A stretch of DNA of 64,000 bases from Gnomoniopsis sp. IMI 355080. Lineage: Eukaryota; Ascomycota; Sordariomycetes; Diaporthales; Gnomoniaceae. The stretch spans positions 1-64,000 of the forward strand of contig JAPEVC010000035.1 of NCBI GenBank assembly GCA_027946555.1, in the 5' to 3' direction. The notes under the pieces are model-generated. The model searched no databases. It saw nothing but the letters and a program-made list of their open reading frames with translations, and had not been told where the DNA came from. The translations under genes and the position numbers were made by a program. This document shows positions 36,575-47,900 of this stretch, one piece after another. Positions within the stretch are counted from its first letter, which is position 1; every line of letters starts with the position of its first letter.

Positions 36575-38327
36575 GCTGCTGCTGTTGTTGCATGGGCTGG
36601 CTGTAGAAGTTCGACTGGCTCTGCTCCGGGATTTGCCCTAACGAAGGCGACGCAATTCGGGTAGGTGACCGGTTGAAAGGATTGTTGGCATATCCTCCAC
36701 CTGTAGGCGTTGACACTAGACCTGTATTTAAGGAGGACATTTGTGATGTCGGGTAGCCTTGGTATTGTTGCGGTTGGGTGTTGTTGAGGAACGGATTGTA
36801 CCCCGTTTGCGTTGGCTGTAGAGGTTGCGCCGGTTGGAGTGCGGATTGCTGCCCCTGTTGTGGAAATGGCTGATTATTACTATACGCTGCAGAAGCGTAA
36901 TTTTGAGGTATAGAAGGCATGGGTGGTGTCATGGTCTGCTGATAAATCACCTGTTGGGCCTGCTGGTTTGGCAAGCCTCCGGTGTGGTGAGGGAAAAGTG
37001 GCTGAGAAGCCTGTGGTGCTCCAAGCGACATGTTGTTGAAGGCCTGGTTCAAGTTGTCGTTGGACTGCGTCACAACACCAAACGGATTATTGTTGTAGAA
37101 CGGATTCCGAGTCCCCATGTTTGCCAAATTTCCGGTAGACTGGGCAGACATCGGTTGTACCGGAGATATGTCGAAAGGATTCGTTGACGCTGTTGCAGGC
37201 CTCGCTGTCTCGGCTCGGGAGACAGTCAAGCCCAATTGGCCACCAGTGGACACGGATGGCCTCTTTACGACCGAGGGAAACTCGTCAACAGGACTTGTCA
37301 CAGGCGAACGGCCCTCCAACCGCACCAAAGCCTCGATAGTCCTCTCTAGATTGCCACTGAGACCCTTCAGTATTGTTTCATTTTTCCGATCGTTTGTGAA
37401 TCCCAGCTCTCGCAGTTTTGCCAACTTCTTCTGCATATCGCCCTCGCTGTCGTAACCCAAGTTTGCGCCGAATGTTTGGGTGACCTTCGGTTGGCGACCA
37501 GCGTCTGGGCTGTCGGGGGGAAACTGGGGGTCGAAATGGGTGGAACGGGAGGGCTCGTGTTTCTTTGACCTGTTGAATAAGGGGAAAGTTGACGAGGCCG
37601 AACGAAAACTGAACTTTCCAGGAGTCTTTGGGGGTAGCGGGGGCGGCGTCTCATCGGAACCTGTGCTGCCAGTGTTGTGACTTCTCATCATCGACACACC
37701 CTGTTGCATGTATTTGGATCGTATGAAGCGCTCCATCGCAGAGTCGGCCTCGTCCGCGTCAACCGGGATGGGCGGCTTCTTGTTCTGCGAATTGTAGATT
37801 TTATTCGAGACATTGTTTCCGACCTTTTTCATGTTCTGTACGCCAAATCAGCAGCCATTCCTTCGGGCCTCGTCCATTCTGGGGCGCCATGTGTACCTCG
37901 ACCTGCTCATTCGACCAGCCGTCCATGCTTAACGACTTGACCTTGGAGATGTGGGTGCCCAATTTTCGGTGGATCGACGCGCATCTCATGCACAGGAAAA
38001 TGCCCAACTGTTCATTCATTAGCAATCTGTGATTGGCGCCAAGCGGAAGGGATGATTTCGCCGCTGAGGAGACGGTAGGCAAGACTCGAAAGCGATTTTA
38101 GGATAGATGGACGTACACTCCATGATGCCCAGCCTGTATTACAAGAAAGTCAGCACACAGTTAGGGGATATGCGATAGCGGTATAGGAGGACTAGTGTGG
38201 ATTGGAACGGACCTGGATTCCGGGCCTGGCAATCAGCACACATGTTGTTGCCAGGAACATTGTGGACTAGGTCCTGGAGAGCCTTCTCATTGCGCGCCTG
38301 CTGGCGCTTGTTGAGAGGGCCGTTCAT
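35928..38327 (-). CDS. Gts1-like ArfGAP with UBA domain and poly-Gln tract
   Basis: Four exons: 38213-38327, 38117-38133 (17 nt), 37897-38007 and 35928-37835 (introns of 79, 109 and 61 nt); 716 residues. The ATG at 38327 gives MNGPLNKRQQARNEKALQ; a longer frame upstream begins with GTG. The ArfGAP zinc finger CADC-x16-CMRC is assembled from three exons, followed by the arginine-finger region CASIHRKLGTHISKVKSLSMDGW. A UBA-like segment is MQKKLAKLRELGFTNDRKNE. The rest is Asn/Pro/Gln-rich with NPF motifs (NPFYNNNPFG, NPFLNN, NPFFPQQN) that could bind EH domains, and 42 codons at 36465-36590 encode 41 Gln and one Leu. Yeast Gts1 has the same order: ArfGAP, UBA, poly-Gln. Likely an Arf GTPase activator in endosome or Golgi traffic. 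Confidence 0.9.
36465..36590 (-). repeat. CAA/CAG poly-glutamine tract in ArfGAP gene
   Basis: 42 codons mixing CAA and CAG, interrupted once by Leu (36537-36539). A second Gln-rich run of about ten codons lies near 36220-36250. Confidence 0.9.
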
Positions 38328-40654
38328 AGCTTGCGGTCGGACGGTGTCCACGGATGGAAATAGAAAACAGATCGTCGTCCCAAAGTCAATCGAGGAAGAT
38401 GACGGAGAGTGGGCCTTTGGGTTCGGGTTGTCGTCAGCGCGGAGAAGACGATCGCCGGGCGGCGAAGAAAATATAAAGTTTCTGAGGCAGTTGGAGGGAT
38501 TTCCGGGTGGCTAAGCCGATGTCTTGGTCCACGGAGTTGGTCAAGGTTCGAAGTTTATGCCGGAGGTTTGCAAGTCGACGGGCTAGTTGAGGTGCGTTCC
38601 AAGTTGGGGTTGGGGTTGGTGGCAGGGCTGGGTATAGGGGAGGTAGGTAGTTCGGTACCCAAGACGGGACTGATGTCGTCGTGCCGTGCCGTGCCGTTGA
38701 AACTGGTCACGAGGGTGAACGGTGCGTCAACCACAGCCTGTCTGGTAATGACTGCACTGCGTCTTCGTCTCAGAAAATCAAGAGTGGTCGAAACATAAAG
38801 GGGCACAGACATACGCCGACCAACACAGACCATCAAAGACCACGGACCACGGATACCTAGGTACGTACGCAGATAGATACTCGAAACGGAATTAGGTAAA
38901 GACGGAGATCAGGGGTCCAATATTGAGGCAGGTCTATTGTGGGGAAGGGGCGCTTTCTATTAAAAAAAAAACGAAGAGACAGTAGAAAAGAACGGTGGAA
39001 GAGGAACCAAGATCTTTTGAATTATAGAGATTGAAGGAAACCAAACCAAATACAGCAGCAATATCCTGCTAATAGAATGCGGGAGAGGGTGAGGGAGTAA
39101 GAGACAGAGAGAGAGAGGGAGATAGAAACAGGAGGAGGAGGAGGAGGAGAAGGCAAGAATTCGTTCAATTCGGCAAAGAGCATGCAAATGACATGGCTGC
39201 AGGCCGGGAAATGAGATGTCAGGATTAGGAAAGAGAAGGAATTTCGTATCGAATTTCCATCTGCACCTGCCCGTCATCTCCAATGACGAACACTACTACC
39301 CTTGAAAAGTTGCACTAAAGAAACCAATTCCCCCCCACACCGTAGGTAGGAAGAAGTTCACAACAGCCCCCCTCGCTAAGCTTCTTCCGCAGCCGCTTCC
39401 CGCCAAGCGCGAGCCGCGAACCGCGTCGTCCTTTTATTTTTTGGTGGTTTACCCTTTAGGCCTGGGACGCTCCTCTTTTTAGCTGCAAACGCCCAAAAAA
39501 CACACCCACCTCATTAGGAGAGAAGGCTTCCAAGGGCTAGTCCACTTTTTTTTCCTTTGGGTGCCTTCACCGAAAAGGGGCCGCTACAAATTTACTACTA
39601 CGGTAGTATTCCCTAGTGCATCTTGAACGTCCTCTGAATTCGGTTTGGCATCTGCCTGTTTGACGCAAAGACTTCTACTTCACTGGCTTTAGTATCACTC
39701 CTTCTCCATCGTGAAGTTTCTGCATTGTAGGAGTCGACCACCAGATCTGATCTTGGGCATCTTTCTACGTCGTCTTCTACATGGACCAGACCCAGTAAAG
39801 AAGAAAAAGTGGGGGTGAAGACGGCTAATGAACCGAACTGTTCTGGCATCGACGTTGACCTTGGAGCACTGTGTGCAAAGCTGGCCGTATCAGACTTGTA
39901 GACAAGCAATGAACAAACACGTCGCTATTATAAGCAGTATACATTAGAATTACCCACGCATCAGGCGCTTTCACCGTTCTGGGTCTCCAAAGCCATGCTT
40001 GACATCTGTGTCAAAGTGTCTCGAAGAGCAAACCGATCAACTTCCCCTCGGAAGAACACTAACCCATTCTCGCCCGAATCTCGACTCGGTATATCCTTCA
40101 AGGCTCTCCCCAGCTTATCCTGTAAATATCCGTTTCCCCCAAGAATCTACAAATCGAGTACATGCATCACTGGCGGTGTTAGTACATTTGCACATTCGAC
40201 TCTTACAACTTTCCCATATTCAGCGGTACAACAGGATCGGTAAAAGGATTAGGCTCCTTCCAACAAAATCCATCTTTTCCATTTTCTCATCTCTTCACAA
40301 CCTTAGACGGGCGGGATATCTTGCGTTAAAAAGTAGAGCAGGCAACAAAAAAAGAAGAAGAAAAGAGGAAAGATCAACCCCCAAGCAAAAACACCAAGAT
40401 CCATGTCATGCTGGCCATGACCGTAACAACAAGGGCCCCCAAAAAAGGGACACCAGAGATGATGAGGTCCAAACGGCCAAATCACCAACACCTCGGCCTC
40501 TATAGCAATGCCGAGATCACAATATAAACAGTAAAAAGGAAGGCTCTTGTCGTGAGCACGTGCCTCGTCACACCAATTGGCATCCCCTCTCAACATCAGG
40601 CGGTAGGTGGTCTTCCTCGCATCCAGCTCCCGCTAGCCCACCTGGCGATCCGTT
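38328..40654. other. 2.3-kb spacer ArfGAP to MIT gene
   Basis: Promoter and leader of the ArfGAP gene and 3' flank of the MIT-domain gene. It has a TACCTAGGTA palindrome (38854-38863), a (GGA)n stretch near 39130-39150, and purine-rich DNA at 39080-39150. No supported gene. Confidence 0.45.
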
Positions 40655-43600
40655 CTACACAAGCACCCATTCACTGCCCCTCTTGATGAACTTGTCCAAC
40701 AACATCGTCAAGTCCTGCAGCACAAACCTGCAGATATAAAAGCCGAAAAACTCCGCCGCATGCCTAGTGCTAAGCTCGAGCCCCACCTGCGTCTTATCCT
40801 GGTGACGGAGCCCCGGGTCTTCGACCTGTCGAGCGATTTGATCTACACATACTTCCATGTCAGTGAAACGTCCCTGTTGTAAGGAATCGCACAAGTGAAA
40901 ATAATCGAACATACCAATAGATTGCGCCGCGTCAAACAGTCTCGCCAGCGCTGCCATATAATGCGCATGTGGACCGCTAAACGACACGCCCTGTAGATCC
41001 CTCTTACTCGGCTTGGAAGTCGGATGGTCGGTGAACGGCACCGTGTTGAGCATTGCATCGGCGCTCGAGTCCTTGCGGTTCCCGTTCCCGTTTACAGAAG
41101 AAAAGGAACTGTTGATCGTGGTCGAGCTGGTCTTGTTACGCAAACGCTTCCAGCTGAATGCACTACCCTTCCCGCTGACCGAGTTATTGCGCGGGATCGG
41201 CTTGCCGTCCAGGCCCTCCACAGCACCGTCGGCGTCTTTGAAAAGAGCGCCGGAGCCTTGCACGCCGACGTCGTTGCCGAGACGGCGGGTAAAGAAAAGT
41301 TGGACTTGCTCCAGGACATTTTCGAGACTTTGCATTTCCTCCAGAACGGCGTCTGCATCGTCCGAGTTCACCATGTCTAGCTTCTGGAGAGCAGCGGTGA
41401 GCAAGTCACACTGGCTGATCTTGTCCTCCACATTCTTGATCTTGACACCCTTGACCCGCCATGCATCGCGCGGCACAAATAGCTTATTGCTAATATATCC
41501 GCCCTTTGGATGACACAGCGTCTGATACAAAGCCCGCATCAGCCAGAAAGGACGTAACAAAGTCTCCTTCGGGCAGGGTTCGAGCGGTACTGGAGCCGAG
41601 TCAGATGCGGCCGGCTGATCTCCAGGTATCTTTGGAGAATGAATGTCAGCATCAAACAAGTTGAAGCCGCCAGCTGCCGAGGAAGAAGCCATGCGGTCTC
41701 GGAACGCAGATGCTACGGGGGTGGGAAGAGACGGCATCGTTGGCAGCCGCGCCGAGGAGGTGACACTCGCGAAAGGGTTGGAGAGAGGGGTGCCCGGCGA
41801 CACATCGGAATATTCATCAATGTTGGAAATGGAGGGGTTTCTGGTCTTGGTAGTCTTCAAGGAGCTGGATGAGAAGTTCTTGCGAAGAGTGGGCGGTCTA
41901 GACAAGGCCGCAGACCCAGGTATGATCTCAGCATCTTGGAAGTTCGAGGGCACAGGAGGCGTGGGTGGTGCGCCATCGGCAGTCAAGCCCGCAGGAACGG
42001 GCGATGTTCCACGAAGAACAGACGCAGACCGGCCAATACCGGCCGACAGGGCTTGCCGTTGTTGAGCAATAAAGCCGGCTGTTTTGGGTCGATGACTGAG
42101 AGGCATATCCTGGTTCTGCATCTTGGGTCCGGCGGTCGCTGGCTCCGTGACTTTGGGGCCGAGCTTTTGCGTTTCGATCTTGAGTTGCTTGGCATTCGTC
42201 CCTGACAGTCGGCGATCTCGCACACTGTCTTTGCCCCCGGATGATAGAGGGCGTGGGGGAGGGAGTTTGGGCAGCGACTGTGTCGGAGGCGGCGCAAGGG
42301 GAGCTTGGCTTTTCGAAAGGACGGGAACAGGCGCATTCTCTGTGACCGTGGACAGGACCGTGTTGGCAGTCGGTGGATTGGAAACCGTAGAACTGTGCCA
42401 TGTGCGTGACGTGAGTTCGCTAGAATCCGACTCCCGCGGCAATCGGATGTTCGATTTCTCATCAAAAGCAAAGTCTTCGATCGCATAGCCGTCAGTCATT
42501 TCCTCCAAGATGCGCTCCTCCTCATCAGAATCATTTCCGTCGTAAAAGCCGCCGGGCAAAGTTTGTTCTTCTTCTTCTTGTAACGCCTTCATACGACGAT
42601 CCCTGTCGGTGGCAAGTCTTTCCATCTCCAGCTCAGACTGCCGGACGCGTTCCTTGGCAAGCTGTACTTTTCGCAGAGCTTGTGCCACGACATCTTCTCC
42701 ATCACTGGCACGGTCCAGTGCGTCAGCTGAAGGCTCATAACCATCGTCGTATGCGGCCTCGATGGCATCGTCCAGAGCAGCATCGAATTCGGCCTCGGTG
42801 TCTCCGCTTGGTACTCGAATATGCTTCCTCCTGAGGCCAGTCGACGAGGACCTTGAGTGTATTGACGACACTGAAGAACCTCCGGACTCGTCTATCGGAT
42901 CCAACCATGAAATGGATTCGTGGCTATTCGCTCGTTGGTGTCCTCGTGATGCGGCTACGTCTGGGGTAAGCCGTGTTCTGTTGCTCGAAAAGTCGGCTCG
43001 GATGGAGACATCTGAAGGTCGTCGTGTTGTAGGAGATATAGGTCTTCGCGGAGAGAGTGGCGGGGGCATATACTCGTCTTCCATGGGACGTGCAAGAAAC
43101 ATGTCGTTGTCTGTGTTCTGGACACGACGGGGTGAGCGTTGAGAAAAGGATGACTGTGACCGGTCGTACGATTCACTGAAATTGGTGGGCGTCGGTGTCA
43201 CATATCGCGGCCCATCGAACCCAGCAGCCTTCGGACTGATGTTGGAAGACATCTGTGGGCGCCATGCTGCTGATGTAGGTCTCGCATAGTTAGGAATGGA
43301 TTGCTGGCTACGATTTGTGTCGGAGCGTTGCCTCGTAGCTTGTGTGGAGCCATCTGTGGTCGAAGCAATGGAAGTACTCCTGGTCCGGTAGCCGGTGCTG
43401 GTACTTCCGGGTGTCTGAGGAAGTGCTTTATCGTACTCTCCTTCAGGAAGCATTTGCTCCAGCTCCTCGATTCGGCTGGAATAAGTTTTGCGCTGCAAAC
43501 ATAATCGCGTTAGTACAAATAGGGACCGGATTGCTGGATGATTGAAGTTGTAAAGTACTCACGATGGCCTCGAGCTTTTTCTTATCGTCATCTCCGGGTG

Positions 43601-44966
43601 TTCGATCCAAGACTTGCTGAAGCAAATCGCAAGCTTCGTAGTAAGCGGTCCTGGCACCTTCAAAATTCTGGGCATTGTCGAGCTGCACAGCCGTATTGGC
43701 CTTTTGCAAGGCCTTGGAGAGCATCGCTTTCTGTGAGGGTTGCTTGGCCCGGGTCCTTGGTGATGTTGCACTGTCGGTGCTGCTCTTCAAGCCCTGAGAC
43801 CGACTCCTCTGGTGACCTCGTACGAAAGTAGGGGATCCATTTTCGGGGTGCGCCATGGTGGCGTCACGACTAAAGGCGGATTTGGGCAACACCGAGTCCG
43901 GCCTGTCCCGCGCGGATATAGAGAGAAACGAGGTCTCGTTGACTCCAGGGGTCTCATTCCCGAGGCGCGATGCGTTGCTCTCTGTCCTCGAATGCTGTCT
44001 TGAGTCTTGCCCGGAAAAGTCACGCTGGCCAAAATCCTCCTGTTCCAGAGACGGCAAAGGTAGGATGGGGGGTAGCGAAGTGAGCGGTGGGATCGACGGT
44101 CTCCGGTCTTCGGGGCTTGCACCGGCGGTTGAGGGTCGGCCTTTTTGTAGTCTTCGCGGCGGAGAGGTTGGCGACTGGAAATTCTGCGAGAAGAGTGAAG
44201 TCGAATCAATGCTCATGCGCCGGGAGAAACGACTCTTTGCTCCGGGTGTAGCATTCGAGGCGCGACTGGACGCTGTGGAGATGGACCAGCGATTGAGGTT
44301 TCGAAAGCCGTCACTCAGGCCGCCGAGGCTGCTCGAACGCGAGTGTGTCTTTGAACCGCGGCGATGGGTATTCTTCGGCGAGACGGGGTCGTCGTGATCG
44401 CGGTGGTCCTCCTGGTCGGCCCACGAGGAGGCATGGAAAGGGTCGTTGAGCGGGGGCTGTTTCCAGGTGGGCTCGTTGACGGTGATTTTAGGTGGCGGCA
44501 GCAAGGATGAAGTTCGCGGTAGGGAGGCGGGGAAGAAGGTTGTTGTTTGTTGTGCCTGCGCCTGGGACTGGGAGGCTGCAGGATAGTTGAGGGCGGAGGT
44601 TATATGAGGGGCACTATTGGCGATATGCGAGGCCTTATTATTGGGGTGAGGATGGAGCGAGGAGGAGCCGCCGTAGACGGTCCTCGACAATGGCACGGAG
44701 GAGTCGTAGATGGGCCGGATCGGGTGCTGCTCGTCACTGGCGTAGAGGGGTTTCCGGGAGATGGTGGACTGCGAGGCGGGCGTGGTGGAGCGGGAAGTGG
44801 GATTCGAGAGGGCGGAATAGGAGGCTGAGGTGAGAGAGAGATTGGAAGACGAAGCGAGGGCGATCGAGTTTAGGTGCAGATTGTACGCCGAGGCGGGGAG
44901 CGGCATGGAGGAGGCAGCGGCGGCAACGGGCTGATGCGCATTAGATTCTGCATTAGGTGGCGGCAT
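40655..44966 (-). CDS. MIT-domain protein, large and mostly disordered
   Basis: Two exons, 43563-44966 and 40655-43492, with a 70-nt intron in phase 0; 1413 residues. The first ATG of the frame is at 44966 (MPPPNAESNAHQP). The first 400 residues are Ser/Pro-rich and disordered. An MIT (microtubule interacting and trafficking) domain lies at about 411-484: SQKAMLSKALQKANTAVQLD, GARTAYYEACDLLQQVLDRT, then, across the intron, KKKLEAI-RKTYSSRIEELEQML. The middle is again disordered with a coiled-coil (LRKVQLAKERVRQSELEMER). The C-terminal 300 residues are ordered and end LTMLLDKFIKRGSEWVLV. MIT domains bind ESCRT-III tails in Vps4 and related factors. The fungal family is conserved, with a sporulation- or endosome-related role suggested for relatives, but I cannot assign a function. 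Confidence 0.82.
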
Positions 44967-47900
44967 CTCTGTGCGTGCGAGCCTGGACCGGCGCCCTTCC
45001 TTTCCCCGGATCACGGCGGGAAAAGAGGAACGGCCCCAGGTCGGCGTTTCCTGTGGTTTGCTTGTGCTCGTGCTTGTGCTCGTGCTTGGTGCTTCTGGAG
45101 GTGGTCCCTGTCTCTAAAGCATCGGCTCCGCAGTCTGTGGCCCGTGGCTACAGTGGCGTACAAGCGATGGTCCGAGTGTTTGTGGTTCGGGACGTAGGCC
45201 AGATGGTTTCCGTCCTTTCAAGCAATGGTGTCGTGTCTCAGGATAGGATCTGGCACCGGGGCGCGCTCTCAACCAATATTTCTCCCACCTGCCGAGCAAG
45301 TAGAGCCAGAAGCAGAGACCAGCCAGTCCAGGTTTGCTCCTGTCGATCGACGTATCTTATGAATTGCGGAGATGTACTGCCGCGACCAATCGCTGTGGTG
45401 ATGCTGTGCCCGTTTCTTTGCAAGCGAGGCCTCGACACCCAGGTATGGAGGCACGCCAATCAGTCGACCGAGTACACCGTAGGTAGGTACAGTTAGTTGG
45501 TACCGGACCAAGACAAGAGCCACACGCCCAGCACAGTCCCTTCTAACCTCACCTGTCGGGGCTCGGGTGCAAGTTGCTTGGGACAGGGCTGCGACGGTCA
45601 TGGAACGATCCGAAAAGGCTTGTTGGGCGCTGGCCGATCAACAGGCGAACAGACGTCGACCGAAAGACGTTTGAGGAAGCAAGAGGAGAATCAGATGGTT
45701 TGGTTGTGCCAATGACCGACATCAGTTCCAATGAGCAATTCTTTGTGCCGCAACGGCGGTGTCGCGCGCATGGGGGCATGGACTGCCTAGGTAGTCTTGT
45801 CCAGGCGCACTAGGTTCATGGATCTGGGGCACTGGCGGATGGGGGCAGCACAACAGGGCTGAGCAGGGCGCTGGCAGGGCAGGTAGCACAAATAGTTCTG
45901 GTTCGAGTGGATATCGAGGTTAGGATGTGCTTGGTTGGATGTTTTTCTCCTTCGGTTATTTTTGTTTCGAAGAGGACCCAACCTGCCCACTGCAACGTAA
46001 TTCTGTACTTGGGGGCCGGGGCCCAGGGCAATTGGTGTCATGAGATACCATAGTACCTACCATAGTACTCATGTACCTAGGTATTTGTTTTTACAGTACC
46101 TGCGTGGTGGTAGTCCTAGGGTGGGCTGATGAAAACGCCTTTTACTTGCTAGTACTTGGGTGGCGTTCATTAAATTCCACACCGGCGGAGAGATAACGCA
46201 GTAGAAACAGCGATCCACCGGCAGCAGCTTGGACCCCTGGGGGCTAAACAGGCAGACACGACACTAGTAATCCAGGCACCTTCTTCTCCAGCATTTCGGG
46301 TCGTGCTACATGGCACCAGTACACCAGTACACCAGTACAACCTTTCTGCGGTGCCCTTCTCCTTTCTTTCCACAGCCCTACGACCACTCTCCAAGCATGT
46401 CAGATGCGAGATGTTGGGGGCCAGGGGGCGGGATTGATAAAAGGAGGATAAGGATTACGGTAGGATCGGAGATCAGAACACCACCACCCTTCGGGATCGT
46501 TGATGAACCGCGACTTTGGAAGTGCCTTTGAGACAATGACGATGTGTGATGTGCCACACCCGTCAAATACCGAGGCCGCCGCCCCCTTTGAAATGGATAC
46601 TGTGCACAGGTAAAGGTATGCAGCCTCACGGGGTCCACAAATGGGGTCCCTTTCTGCAGCCCTGAGGGTGGATATGTTCGTATCGAGTATGAGAACTGTG
46701 TGCGTAAGTACACACAATCACTTTCTTGCCCTGTCTGCGCTGTCGTCGGTGGTACGTGGGCTGCATGTGGCGCGAGACCAGCTGCTCGCATTCTCGTGTG
46801 GCAGATCGGATCTGACGGTCCGATCCGATCCCATGCGTCGTCGGTGCTGGAGGACGAAGGAAGCAGAGGATGTGTGTGGGTGGGATGACAGGCGAGGATG
46901 TACTTCGAAAGACGCTGGAGGCATCGGCCAATGCTTGGCCTGAGCTTGGCTCCTGCAGCCCTGCTACACACGGCCGCCGGACGGCTTGTACTACCACTGC
47001 TGAACAGCACGTTAAAATCATGCAAGACATGGTAGCTCCTCATCCGTACCACCACTTATCCATCAACCATCTTGGCGCATGTGGAAAGTCAAATGTGGGA
47101 AGGATAGGCAGGCCACGCACAGCGGGCTAGAACTTGCCCCCGTTTCCAGGGGGGACACGCGGAAGTTTCCGAACGAGGGCAACATGCCAAAAAGGGGGCA
47201 TCCTGCATCTTGGTACAGGACCTGCCACAGAGCAGAAGCAATGTGTAAATCTAGATGCGGTGCAACAAGTAGATCACATCTTCAAATGTCTCTACACCAT
47301 ACCTGGCGTGTGGATCTTCCCTCTGTCTACCTGGAGGACCTGCAAAGTCATTCAGGCGCGCGCCAATGGGATTTACCCCTCCTTTCGTTATGCTCCCAAG
47401 ATCAAGAAAAACACAATATCGCATACCCAATAATTGTGTGCTAGTCAGCGGGATGCATTATCCTCTCGATAATAGCGGACCTTTTATCGACAGCAAACTT
47501 GCCTCGTGCACACGAATCATCCAACGACAGTACGTCTTCAAGCAGTTGCATCGCATTATCTCTCTCTCGCTAGGCCGGATTGGCAAAAGAACGTTTCGAG
47601 CAGACGGGGGCTAGCCATGACACACGACAAGGGGTTTTTCCCCCTTCGAGACTGGTCTGTCATTCGCAAGCCCAGTCGCAGTACCACCTTGCAATGACAT
47701 CGTCTCGACCCTTCTTCCAACACAGCCCTTCCCAAACAGCCCTCGACATCGCTTCTGCATTTCCGAACTCTATGTTGTCTCTCAGCACCTCTGACACGCA
47801 AGAGAGGAGCATGCCTCAGACAATGCTGCGGAGCATATGACGCACAATCACTCATCATCGAGACTGGGCCAACCCAACATCTGGACAGCCCACTTTCCGA

